A model generated the notes under the pieces. The model did not search any database. It was not told the origin of the DNA and saw only the letters and a list, made by a program, of their open reading frames with translations. The translations under genes were made by a program, and so were the position numbers. A stretch of 23,781 bases of DNA from Plakobranchus ocellatus (taxonomy: Eukaryota; Mollusca; Gastropoda; Plakobranchidae), in the NCBI GenBank assembly GCA_019648995.1, contig BLXT01004499.1:204243-228023 (forward strand). The letters run 5' to 3'. This document shows, one piece after another, positions 17,401-23,763 of this stretch. Positions within the stretch are counted from its first letter, which is position 1; each line of letters opens with the position of its first letter.

Positions 17401-20248
17401 GGAAGGATCCTTCTGATCCTTCCAACTATAGGCCTACTGCGCTCACGAGCTGCTTGTGTAAGACCATCGAGCGGAGCGGATGGTGAATGACCGACTAGTC
17501 CATGTGCTTGAGTCTAGAAACCTGCTGTCAAAGGTACAGTGCAGTTTCAGCTAGGACCACAGCATATTGGACCACTTGGTCAGATTGGAAACCTTTATCA
17601 AAAAGGCTTTCGCCAGAAAAAAAGCAAGTTCTGATGTTTTTTTTTTCGATCTAGAAAAAGGTATGGAATTTTAAAAGATCTTTTCGTCCTCGGTTTTAGG
17701 GGCAGGTTGCCCATTTTCATTTCAAATTTTCTAAAAGACCGCCATTTTAAAGTTAAAGCGGAGAACACGTTTTCTTCTTCTTGCCACCAGGAAGGTGTTC
17801 CCCAATGCTTTTATTTAAAAATAAATAATATTATTAATTCCGTTTCTAAACATGTAAATGCCTCTTTGTTTGTTGATGATTTTGCCATTTACGCTGAGGG
17901 TAAGCACCTGCAGCCAGCATCTTGAGCGCACCATTCAGTTATGTATTAATAATGTACAAAATGGGTCTCCGATAACGATTTCAGATTCTCGGTTTCGAAG
18001 ATCACCTGTGTCCATTTCCACAGACAAAGAATTTACACTGAGCCCGCCCTTCATCTGGACGGTCAGTCAATCCCTGTGAAGGGTGAGGCCAAGTTTTTAG
18101 GAGTCATTTTTTACCAAAAACTGTCTTTTGCGAATTATGTAAAGTATTTAAAAAACAAATGCTTAAAGGTCTTCAATTTATTGCACGTCATGGGCCGTAC
18201 GGACTGGGGTGCAGATAGAGCCACCCTTCTTAAGCTTTACCGCACCCTAGTCCGGTCCAAGTTGGACTACAGCAGTGTCATATATGGTTCTGCGAAAAAA
18301 CACGTTCTGAGGGCCCTGGACCCTATACATCATCAGGGCCTTCATATTGCCCTCGGGGCCTTCAGAACGTCATCTATTAAAAGCTTGTACACCGAGGCTG
18401 GGGAGCCCTCTCTCAAGCATTGGCATATCATGCTAGCTTTTAATTATGTATTAAAACTAAAATCATTGCCTCGTAATCTGTGCCATGACATTGTATTTGA
18501 TGCCCCGTTGTCTGACTTTTCTGCTGATTCAAAGTCAGAACCCAATCTTGTCGCCAGTACTTTTGAACATATAAAGAATGCTAAAATCAACCTAAAAATT
18601 TACATGTCCAGTGCCCTCCACCTTTATGTATTAAAACTAAAATCATTGCCTCATAATCTGTGCCATGACATTGTATTTGATGCCCCGTTGTCTGACTTTT
18701 CTGCTGATTCAAAGTCAGAATCCAATCTTGTCGCCAGTACTTTTGAACATATGAAGAATGCTAAAATCAACCTAAAAATTTACATGTCCAGTGCCCTCCA
18801 CCTTTCGAGGAGCACAAGATTAACGTTGATATCTCTTTAACTGAACAAAAGAAAGAAAATACCAGCGAGGTGGCCCATAGAAAATAATTTTTTAGAATTA
18901 AAGAAAAATGTTCAAACCATTATGCTGTTTTTACTGACGGCTCTAAACTGGAGGAAAAGGTTGCGACCGCCTACTATTTCCCGGAATACCCAGACCGCTC
19001 GAAGGCAACTCCCCTGAGAGATGGGGCATCTGTCTTCAGTGCTGATTTAGAGGGAATAGCCCTAGCGCTCACAGAAATTAAAAAACTCACTATAAATACC
19101 ACAAAAATTTTGTTATCTACAGTGACAGCCCGTCAGCCTTACAGGCTATCCAAAGCAAAAAATTCAAAGTAATAGATATCAGGCACCTGTACAATTTAAT
19201 CCGAAAATTTCCACCCTATGTTCACATCTCTTTTGTCTGGATTCCTGCTCACGTAGGCATCCAGGGGAATGAGAATGCGGACAAACTCGCAAAAGCAGCC
19301 CTAAATAGAGCATTATTCTCAAGAAAATGCATTTGCTGGTCCGATCTAAAATGTAAAATAAACGCTCACATCCACTCCGTCTGGCAAAAAAATTGGGATG
19401 CTGAGTCGGCAAACAAGCTCCACGAAGTACTCCCTAAATTTGGTGATGACCTCCACAGGAGAGGTGAAGGAGCCGGTAGAAAACGGGAGATGGTAATGTG
19501 TAGGCTTCGGGTGGGTCACACATGGCTCACCCAGAGCTACCTTTTAAAAAATGAGGAACAGCCTTTTTGCTATGCCTGCGACAGGCTTTACACTTTCCGG
19601 CATATTTTATTTGAATGCCCAGACTTTCAATACACCAGGAGGAAATACTTCAGTGTAACTGACCTGTACAGACTTTTCCGAGAGGTCAATCCCTCTCCCA
19701 TAGTGGGTTACTTAAGGAACTCCGTGTCTATAGAAATAACTGAGGCTTTGTACAGATTTCTTTTAAAGTTTTTCTCCATATACTCTGTTTATTTTTATCT
19801 TTGTTTTTAATTTGTTTGAGCATAGTTGGTTACTGAAAGGAACTCGGTATCTATGGAAACATCTGACGCTTTGTAAAGTTTTTCTCCATTTGCTCTGTTG
19901 GATTTTAATGGATTTTTATCTTTGTTTTAATTTGCTTGAGCATCTGATGGATGCCCATGAGAGAGAGTGAATGAACGAAAACCCTGAGATCACTGCTTAA
20001 TGGTGGACTAGGTATACCAATAATCAATCAATCAAGCACACCATCGGCACTTTGTTGTTGTTTACTCTAAAACCCATTTCTTTTATCCTGCTTGCTTTTA
20101 GAATTTTGTTGGTGTTTTTTGTATAAAACCCTCATCTTCTATCAATCAGGGCTTGGATGAAGCAGGAATAGATCAAGATGGAGTCTTCAAAGAGTTTCTT
20201 GAAGAGACCATCACTAAAGTGTTTGATCCCAACAGAAATCTTTTCAAG
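2309..20248 (+). CDS. UBE3B: UBE3B-like HECT E3 ubiquitin ligase, six internal exons (partial gene)
   Basis: Ubiquitin-protein ligase of the HECT class, which takes ubiquitin from an E2 on a catalytic cysteine and passes it to substrate. Six + strand exons, joined at GT-AG sites, give one open frame of 821 bp (about 273 residues) that follows vertebrate UBE3B in order: [15 protein letters not shown], then [54 protein letters not shown] and finally [15 protein letters not shown]. The last segment is the start of the HECT domain. The N-terminal IQ region and the HECT C-lobe with the active cysteine are outside the window. Introns measure 845, 5016, 5818, 387 and 5053 bp; the large ones hold transposon relics. 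There is no internal stop or frameshift. The identification rests on remembered family sequence, not on a search. UBE3C is the nearest alternative, but the residues fit UBE3B better. Confidence 0.93.
2484..3328. other. UBE3B intron a-b (845 bp), nothing recognised
   Basis: AT-rich intron with several T tracts. The open frame at 2500-2682 has no family resemblance and lies wholly within the intron. Confidence 0.75.
3329..3562 (+). CDS. UBE3B: UBE3B exon b (234 bp)
   Basis: The acceptor is CTGTTTTTCAG at 3328; the donor is AG|GTGGAT at 3563, weaker than the other donors. The first G completes the Thr codon left open by the previous exon. The exon encodes [20 protein letters not shown], then [19 protein letters not shown] and the end motif [18 protein letters not shown]. 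These match the LDDIEVYEEQ, FLNSFVFKMIW and RRRFTPEDHWL stretches of UBE3B. It ends two bases into an Arg codon that the next exon completes. Confidence 0.93.
4010..4052. repeat. Perfect 18-bp inverted repeat with 7-nt loop
   Basis: The arms at 4010-4027 and 4035-4052 (TTCATGTAAGTTTATGGA and its complement) are perfectly complementary around the loop ATACTGA. As RNA in the UBE3B intron this would be a stable hairpin. No TSD-flanked element around it was recognised. Confidence 0.9.
4724..4964. mobile_element. TTAA-flanked MITE, piggyBac-type termini
   Basis: A 241-bp non-coding element. Perfect 14-bp terminal inverted repeats (CTCACTCGCTGCCG at 4724-4737, complement at 4951-4964) lie directly inside TTAA copies at 4720-4723 and 4965-4968. 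TTAA target duplication and a GCTGCC-type terminus are typical of piggyBac-related elements. The interior holds nested inverted motifs: CTGCCGAGGCCGAA near 4732 with its complement near 4840, and a perfect hairpin AGACCGAA-CCCC-TTCGGTCT near 4783-4802. No transposase is encoded, so it must have been moved in trans. Confidence 0.85.
7012..7150. repeat. Tandem duplication, unit 69-70 bp, two copies
   Basis: Units at 7012-7080 and 7081-7150 are nearly identical. They differ by GT/AC after the shared CCTAG and by one extra A in the A tract. A third partial start (CCTAA) follows at 7151. Non-coding; the minus-strand frame across it only reflects the repeat. Confidence 0.95.
8579..8678 (+). CDS. 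UBE3B: UBE3B exon c (100 bp)
   Basis: The acceptor is TTTGTTGTAG at 8578; the donor is GAG|GTAATG at 8679. The first base completes the Arg codon AGG. The exon then reads [20 protein letters not shown] and on to [13 protein letters not shown], in phase 0 at its end. It matches the [20 protein letters not shown] and YIPHVIP stretch of UBE3B. The intron before it is 5.0 kb. Confidence 0.93.
9477..9616 (-). pseudogene. Minus-strand exon-like segment, possibly transposase-derived
   Basis: On the minus strand a pyrimidine-rich stretch ending in TTCACTAG leads to an open segment that reads [19 protein letters not shown], then [13 protein letters not shown] and a stop at 9479-9477. With the acidic segment at 9950-10078 it could form a two-exon unit. 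However, joining at the obvious sites puts this segment in a frame that stops after about 20 codons, so the unit would be broken. The proline-rich GP..P and acidic upstream part recall the start of piggyBac-type transposases. That is a guess; it may be an unknown host-like fragment. Confidence 0.22.
9770..9797. repeat. Cluster of overlapping TAGATCTA palindromes
   Basis: Three TAGATCTA copies lie within about 28 bp (TTAGATCTAG, then CTAGATCTAGATCTAG), with others at about 9819 and 9886. The same octamer recurs across the window. Confidence 0.8.
9950..10078 (-). pseudogene. Minus-strand acidic exon-like segment
   Basis: An open minus-strand frame rich in Asp and Glu: [20 protein letters not shown] followed by [19 protein letters not shown]. 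It ends at a GT donor (GAGAAG|GTGTGT, GT at 9949-9948). A start ATG (MASEH) lies just upstream but one base out of frame, so a single-base insertion or deletion separates it from the acidic run. Acidic N-termini of this kind occur in piggyBac-type transposases and many nuclear proteins. The family is not established. Confidence 0.25.
11330..11775 (+). pseudogene. pogo/Tigger-type transposase relic, N-terminal DNA-binding region
   Basis: The frame opens at ATG 11330 with [18 protein letters not shown], then loses frame in an A7 tract. It continues one base out as [15 protein letters not shown] (11410 on), a psq-like helix-turn-helix. Further downstream are DWFKQ (about 11575) and, in another frame, [13 protein letters not shown] with ITSALGLD (about 11605-11670), then [11 protein letters not shown] (about 11717-11750). 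This order (psq HTH, then CENP-B-type HTH with PVSGP, then the HGIVFR block) is that of pogo/Tigger/jerky-like transposases. The catalytic DDE part is missing. Several frameshifts and stops show it is dead. Confidence 0.75.
12056..12212. repeat. Degenerate purine-rich GATA/GAGA simple repeat
   Basis: An imperfect tract of GAGA, GATAGA and GATAGATA-like words (for example AGAGATAGAGATA and AATAGATAGG), in a decayed microsatellite pattern. Confidence 0.6.
14497..14631 (+). CDS. UBE3B: UBE3B exon d (135 bp)
   Basis: A long T tract leads to TAACAG at 14496; the donor is GAG|GTCAGT at 14632. The exon is exactly 45 codons, phase 0 at both ends: [20 protein letters not shown], then [10 protein letters not shown] and [10 protein letters not shown]. 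It corresponds to [20 protein letters not shown] and ITIRRSRMLE of vertebrate UBE3B, just upstream of the HECT domain. A 127-codon antisense frame over 14269-14652 is only a shadow of this exon and its intron flanks. Confidence 0.92.
14632..15018. other. UBE3B intron d-e (387 bp)
   Basis: Short intron with two long T tracts near 14909-14942 and no other feature. Confidence 0.85.
15019..15096 (+). CDS. UBE3B: UBE3B exon e (78 bp)
   Basis: The acceptor is TCTATGCAG at 15018; the donor is ATG|GTGTGT at 15097. Twenty-six codons in phase 0: [20 protein letters not shown] followed by KFINEM. It matches [20 protein letters not shown] and KFVNDL at the entry to the HECT domain. It sits only 387 bp after the previous exon, with no mobile element between them. 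Confidence 0.93.
15097..15630. other. UBE3B intron e-f, 5' part before the LINE block
   Basis: AT-rich intron sequence with no recognised element. The minus-strand frame at 15226-15486 is not supported. Confidence 0.7.
15631..16117 (+). mobile_element. LINE copy B, internally scrambled fragment with intact 3' tail
   Basis: Four or more non-contiguous pieces of the same LINE family are joined in one orientation. Piece 1 (15631-about 15806) is RNase H sequence matching 19066-19265, with the segment encoding the third catalytic Asp deleted. Piece 2 (about 15807-15948) is reverse transcriptase matching 17699 onwards, and it keeps the [13 protein letters not shown] motif that copy C has lost. Piece 3 (about 15945-16036) returns to RNase H, including YSDS, with an internal deletion. 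Piece 4 (about 16037-16117) is the 3' UTR end with hairpin and an AATC tail (16101-16117). It has no coding potential. Confidence 0.8.
16118..17117 (+). pseudogene. LINE C: AP-endonuclease domain, 5'-truncated with one stop
   Basis: The open frame reads [20 protein letters not shown] before a TGA at 16227-16229, where the family probably had a Cys codon. It then runs open to 17117. Endonuclease motifs seen are [11 protein letters not shown] (catalytic Asp at 16320-16322), AIDLAVASP, and GSDHFPI (catalytic Ser-Asp-His, His at 16548-16550). The N-terminal catalytic Asn and Glu motifs are missing because of truncation. From about 16740 a basic linker rich in Lys and Arg leads towards the RT. The frame ends at 17117, where it should continue into the RT at 17205. 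Confidence 0.88.
17118..18075 (+). pseudogene. LINE C: reverse transcriptase domain, multiply broken
   Basis: RT motifs appear in order over shifting frames. [19 protein letters not shown] is near 17245. [17 protein letters not shown] leads to [17 protein letters not shown] near 17365-17475, followed by a 5-bp GAGCG duplication (about 17470-17479). After a stop at 17552-17554 come [15 protein letters not shown] and FFDLEK, holding the first catalytic Asp. About 20 bp are then missing before [21 protein letters not shown] near 17804 has lost the GTVLSPMLF extension that copy B retains. [11 protein letters not shown] (about 17868) is the catalytic F-V-D-D box. The enzyme cannot be active. Confidence 0.9.
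17953..18840 (+). pseudogene. LINE C: thumb/connection region with in-frame tandem duplication
   Basis: One frame is open from about 17953 to 18840. It starts [16 protein letters not shown], continues [20 protein letters not shown] and [20 protein letters not shown], then [20 protein letters not shown], the usual region between the RT and RNase H of I-type LINEs. From 18444 a 180-bp, 60-codon unit is present twice in tandem. The frame then shifts near 18805, so the last dozen codons read out of the family frame before a stop. Confidence 0.85.
18444..18803. repeat. 180-bp tandem duplication inside LINE ORF2
   Basis: Units 18444-18623 and 18624-18803 differ at three bases, all transitions: CGT/CAT, CCC/TCC and ATA/ATG. 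Each changes an amino acid (R/H, P/S, I/M). The unit encodes YVLKLKSLP through [14 protein letters not shown], and its length keeps the frame open. Confidence 0.95.
18804..19487 (+). pseudogene. LINE C: RNase H domain with frameshifts
   Basis: All four expected acidic catalytic residues can be located across frames: Asp in [11 protein letters not shown] (18936-18938), Glu in [11 protein letters not shown] (19050-19052), Asp in [12 protein letters not shown] (19124-19126) and Asp in [13 protein letters not shown] (19280-19282). A TAA near 18883 and a frameshift between 19090 and 19120 break it. [13 protein letters not shown] is the typical RNase H motif before the last Asp. This domain after the RT separates the element from L1, RTE and typical Jockey elements. 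Confidence 0.9.
19490..19810 (+). pseudogene. LINE C: C-terminal ORF2 tail with zinc-finger-like motif
   Basis: It continues in frame from the RNase H tail: [20 protein letters not shown], then [20 protein letters not shown]. The spacing C-x2-C-x7-H-x4-C (first Cys at 19568-19570, second 19577-19579, His 19601-19603, last Cys 19616-19618) is the CCHC-like motif at the C-terminus of many I-group and Jockey-group ORF2 proteins. [19 protein letters not shown] follows. Copy A carries the same region with Cys-1 changed to Arg. Confidence 0.88.
19700..19943. repeat. About 122-bp tandem duplication at the LINE C 3' end
   Basis: 19700-19821 and 19822-19943 are diverged copies of the ORF2 end and 3' UTR start; both run from ATAGT(G/T)GGTTACT to TTGAGCAT. 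Unit 1 lacks a GGATTTTAATGG segment present in unit 2 and copy A. Unit 2 lacks about 14 bp around ACAGATTTCTTTTA. Copy A has a single unit. Confidence 0.85.
19980..20034 (+). other. LINE 3' hairpin and AATC-repeat tail
   Basis: CACYGCTTRATGGTG forms a short stem (CACY with GGTG) shared by all three copies, just before CCAATAATCAATCAATC-like tails. It is a likely recognition signal for reverse transcription by ORF2 protein, as established for other stringent LINEs. Its role here is inferred. Confidence 0.55.
20035..20149. other. UBE3B intron e-f, 3' end
   Basis: 115 bp of intron between the LINE tail and the exon f acceptor, with no other feature. Confidence 0.8.
20150..20248 (+). CDS. UBE3B: UBE3B exon f (99 bp), start of HECT domain
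   Basis: The acceptor is TCTATCAATCAG at 20149; the donor is AAG|GTAGAA at 20249. Thirty-three codons in phase 0: [20 protein letters not shown] followed by [13 protein letters not shown]. The [15 protein letters not shown] block is nearly invariant in UBE3B and marks the HECT N-lobe. The next expected exon, which encodes the segment after NLFK, is not found in the remaining 3.5 kb, so the following intron runs past the window end. Confidence 0.95.
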
Positions 20249-20380
20249 GTAGAAGTAACAAAAATAAGCTTATATTCAAAAATAGACATGCCATGTCAAC
20301 ATGAACCTTAGAGTTTTTTAATTTGACGGAGGGTATTTTGGGGGCACAAATAAAATTACAGGGTCAGGGTAGAAATGTTG

Positions 20381-20475
20381 CAGACATGCCTACCGTTCCG
20401 GAAATTCCGGATTCGTTCCGGAATTTTACCAGAAAATGACCTGCGTTCTGGAAATCCGCATTTTTATGACAAAAT
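20381..20475. repeat. Left terminus of the TIR element with TTCCGG subterminal repeats
   Basis: After the 14-bp TIR, TTCCGGAA-type words recur (GTTCCGGAAATTCCGGATT and CGTTCCGGAATTTT), followed by TTCTGGAAATCCGCATTTTT. Clustered palindromic words next to a TIR are a usual arrangement for transposase-binding sites. Confidence 0.6.
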
Positions 20476-20484
20476 CCGGACACG

Positions 20485-20585
20485 GCTGTTGGTAGCTTGC
20501 ATTTTAGTTTGATCTCGCTGCACAGAGGTCACAGGTTCAATTTACCTGGTGGCCGCTTGGCAAAAGCTCCTAGCCAAAAGGTCAG
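20485..20585 (+). other. Possible degenerate tRNA-derived SINE segment
   Basis: AGAGGTCACAGGTTCAATTTACC (20524 onward, quoted in part: CACAGGTTCAATTTACC) resembles a Pol III B box (GGTTCAANNC), followed by a GGCCGCTTGGCAAAAGC-like stretch. An A box and a matching cloverleaf were not found, so this is weak. Confidence 0.15.
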
Positions 20586-21359
20586 CATGACCCAAACTCT
20601 TCCTATTTTATGCACAAAAACAAAAAATTGTAATAATTCAGCACAAGTTGGCTTATTTTTTATACTATTACAGATCAATTACAGACATGTTGCTCTTTAA
20701 ATAGGTATAACATTCATTATATTGGAAATAATAGACAGTTAATGGGGATTGGTTATTTAACCACCTTTTGTAACAGTCTTTGTGTGACGGAAAACACCAT
20801 TTAAAAACGAATAAAAAAAAGTTTCCTCACCACAGATAGTAAAGAGACTTCAGCATCATAGAAAGAGAAGTATAAACAACCCACCTAATAAATTTCGTTT
20901 AGAAGACCCTCTTGTGAGGCTTACAATGGTCACTTGTTTATGGTAACGCTACTCCAGTTCAAACTTTTTAGCCGGACTTGCTGCCGGGGCTTGGCTTCCC
21001 GTTATCACTCTGTATCTCAGGCCATAAAGATAATCCATGTAATTCCATCTCCAGCGTTAGACAAGGTGAGTTTAATATTGAAAAGTCTTCGTCCAATGAA
21101 GTATAAGAAACTACAGACCAGGTTTATATACCTAGTGAGTAGGTATGTGTTTATACGTAAAATGTGAAAATATTATATACTATGTATGCTGCGCTTGTGT
21201 GTGCATGCACGTCATGTTTATTTAAAACAATATTTACAAACCAAAAATATTGGCTAAATATTTAGTCTTTCATCAATCTTCGTCTCTCTATTGGGGGAAA
21301 ATACTTATGTAAAAAAAAAAAAGGTGCAACCTGGAGAAGATGGCATTCCATTATTATTT

Positions 21360-21557
21360 TCATTTTTTTCCTTCTTCGCGGATGCCAGCTGTCCTCATCT
21401 CCATTTTTGCAATGGTGGAGTGAATGAGTTCACCGCCTTGCTCTCCCAATAGACCAAGTCCAATATTTTGTTCGTAAATATAAGGAAGGCAGTGAGATTC
21501 AAGCAGGTGTTGTTTAGGAATTACTTTTTTCTTCAAGACCTCCCTGTAAATTCTCAT
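21360..21557 (-). pseudogene. Transposon-type protein fragment with GLGLLGEQGGELIH motif
   Basis: The minus-strand frame reads KKKVIPKQHLLESHCLPYIY, then EQNIGLGLLGEQGGELIHST and ends KMEMRTAGIREEGKK before a stop at 21360. I recall the pattern P-K-x-H-L-L-E-x-H and G-L-G-L-x-G-E-Q-G-G-E-x-I-H from uncharacterised, repetitive invertebrate proteins that behave like transposon products. The usual continuation after I-H differs here, suggesting a frameshift. A possible acceptor (ATTTACAG) precedes GAGGTCTTG, and an AATAAA lies on the minus strand at 21222-21217. It is placed inside the TIR element, so it is probably its transposase C-terminal part. Confidence 0.55.
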
Positions 21558-22189
21558 ATAATTGTCGATGTTTTTTTAAATATCTGGATGTAACGTAAAC
21601 ATAGTGGGATACGGTTTGTGTGTGACAGATCATAGTGTATGTGTGCCATTATAGCATGAACGGTTTATACAATTACGGACAGTTATATCTCATGTATTTT
21701 TTTTAATAAGGCGTAAATGTTCATAAAAAATCCTGTATGGGAAAAATATATAATTGTAAAATTTCGGATATAGTCAGAGTATTTGGGAAAGGTGAAATGC
21801 CTAAAAATAACCAAAGGAAAAGTAACGACAGCTTAATACACAGCATCTTACTGTTATCATGATTCCACTTAACTGGTTTTACTCGGCCCTACTGACTATA
21901 CTTTTAGGGTCGTCTTTTTGAAACTTTCACAAACTTTCGTCTATGATAATACACTTGCATATGTTGTTTTAAATTTGAAAAATCCGGTGAGGGAGAATTT
22001 TGATAATTTTTTTTAATTAAAAAGAGTACAAAATTCTCAACTTCAGACTATCTTCTATGCGAAGGATAATAAGCATAGATAAAAGATGCAACTTTCACCT
22101 TCACACCGTTGCATAGATAATTAAAAGCACTTTAAAATGATATCCCGTTTGATACCATCAAATTAAAACTGTGTAAGTAAATCAATGCT

Positions 22190-22500
22190 TAAAAACAAGT
22201 AAAATGCACGAAATCTCCACTGTGAAGGCAGCGGAGCATCGTTAATGCTACAGCTCAACTGACCAGGTCACGGTACCTTCGCATACGCATGCCCAACCTT
22301 CCACAATAAGGTAAGCGCTCGCGCTTCACCTGCACCTCACAAGTGATTAATTGCTTTGGGCTCTTGACAGCTAAGAGTTAGGATTCGGGCCGAAATAAGC
22401 AGCCGTGCGGAATTTCGCCGATTTGTGATTGGTCATATACTCAGAAATAAACCTAGTCTAGATTTAGTGGCGCTTCTCTGCATATATAACGCGAGAATAT
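22190..22500. promoter_or_regulatory. CpG-rich interior stretch of the TIR element, possible promoter
   Basis: CpG and GC content rise locally (GCGCTCGCGCTTC, GCCGTGCGGAATTTCGCCG). An inverted CCAAT box (GATTGGT, about 22427) and an AT-rich CATATATAACG (about 22480) follow. It might drive a gene of the element. No start site can be shown. Confidence 0.25.
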
Positions 22501-23723
22501 TAAAGGACTTAAAGGGAAAAAAATAACGGCGTTAACACTGGGACAAACTTTTGAAACTTATTAAATGCAAGGCGCTCTTTGCTAGATCTTTTTTCATAAC
22601 ATCGAGCATGTATCTAGCAGACTGAAGAGGGGTTGGGGCGGTTTGGGGCAAACCTATCGGTGCAGTGTATAGATATGGACGAACATCATTGTTAGGCCTA
22701 CCATCACTGACTGTTGTCCCATCGACGGTTGGTCATTCACGCTGTGACGTCACTCACCTGGACTAGGGTTTTTTTTCAACAGACATATCTTTGCGAGGAA
22801 AGCAAATAGGAAAATTCTGACGGCAAATTTGAAATCAGCGACCTCGATTTAAGGAAATCAACGCGGCAGAATTTCAATTTTAATGAAAATAAAGAATTTT
22901 GGGATAATTTTCCCGTTTTAAATTTGTCAACTGTACCATTGAAAGTCAATTTTATTATCGAGACTACCTATACGCGTCTTATACCTAGAGAAGTTATAAA
23001 CCCAGCATTGAACTTAGGCTCGGTGCGAGACTGTCTCATTGTTGCTAGGCTCTTGCCATTGCCAGTCCCACGATAATACTATGACAGAACTAATATAATA
23101 CAATCAGGCCTGCGTATCTTCAAAATGACCGAAAAGAAATTGCTCTACACAGAAACTCCAATCCGCAAATGATGACAGCATTGTATTCGAAAAGAATGCA
23201 TCGAGGCTAGGCATTTCGCATTTTAGGGATAGAATAGGGAAATGTTTAATGGAATTTTCTGTTAAAGAAACGTTAATAAAATTGAATTCCAGTGGTAACA
23301 TTGAAATAAGTGACTCCATGTTAAGCAAGACGGAGGCTAAATGTTAAGCAGTTGGCTTAGTGTTAGTGCCGATTTAGACAGGAACTGATATCCTCTACAC
23401 TCTCCCCCGTCCTAAAGGTACACCACTATGATTGTTTGGAGCTTAGCTGAATTGAGTGGGTTTTTTTTTTTTTATCAGCGTCAGTTCCCGTCATATTCAG
23501 GTTTGTTCCGCATTTTTATATAATGTTCCGCATTTTTGCCCTTGATGTTCCTCAAAAAATTTTTCAAGGGTAGGCATGTCTGAATGTTGAGATAACTATG
23601 ATACAATAAAAAGTTAGGTGTGGATGTGTTCATAAATAATAAATTCTGCACATTTCTAGCTTATTTATATTTGGCTTTTTACATATATGCTCAAATCAAA
23701 CACATTGGAAACGAAAATGTAAA

Positions 23724-23730
<7 letters not shown>

Positions 23731-23758
<28 letters not shown>
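23731..23758. repeat. (TA)n microsatellite next to an A tract
   Basis: About 13-14 TA units follow a run of A that starts at 23720. Confidence 0.97.

Positions 23759-23763
<5 letters not shown>

Larger units (their letters stand above)
16118..20034 (+). mobile_element. LINE copy C, nearly complete ORF2 of an I/Nimb-like non-LTR retrotransposon
   Basis: A 3.9-kb copy in the same direction as UBE3B. In order it holds an AP-type endonuclease lacking its N-terminus, a reverse transcriptase, a connection region, an RNase H domain and a C-terminal zinc-finger-like motif, then a 3' UTR ending in TAATCAATCAATCAA. RNase H downstream of RT plus the C-terminal CCHC-like motif places it in the I group (I, Nimb, Loa and relatives). 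I favour Nimb, known from snails, but this needs a phylogeny. ORF1 and the 5' UTR are absent. It begins directly after the tail of copy B. Stops, a 5-bp duplication and deletions break the frame. Confidence 0.9.
20381..23582 (-). mobile_element. 3.2-kb TIR DNA transposon (superfamily undetermined)
   Basis: Perfect 14-bp terminal inverted repeats, CAGACATGCCTACC at 20381-20394 and its complement at 23569-23582, lie directly inside direct repeats AATGTTG (20374-20380 and 23583-23589). The 5' CAG and a 7-bp, perhaps originally 8-bp, target duplication suit hAT or KDZ-type elements. The right end shows the complement of CCCTTGAAAAATTTT after the TIR, the left end GTTCCGGAAATTCCGG. The coding strand appears to be minus: an ORF with a transposon-like motif lies at 21360-21557. 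The rest of the interior has short frames and CpG-rich stretches but no intact transposase. Confidence 0.8.

Noticed and set aside
19179..19412. 77-codon minus-strand ORF
   Set aside because: Antisense shadow of the LINE RNase H domain.
20934..21167. 77-codon + strand ORF with a GTGAG donor-like site (DK|GTGAG)
   Set aside because: It is inside the TIR element, does not resemble the UBE3B segment expected after exon f, and has no recognised domain.
22360..22420. Possible tRNA B box (GGCCCGAATCC on the minus strand)
   Set aside because: No A box at the proper distance and no cloverleaf pairing.
23104..23328. 74-codon minus-strand ORF near the right end of the TIR element
   Set aside because: Correct strand for an element gene, but no motif and no clear splice sites; left unannotated.
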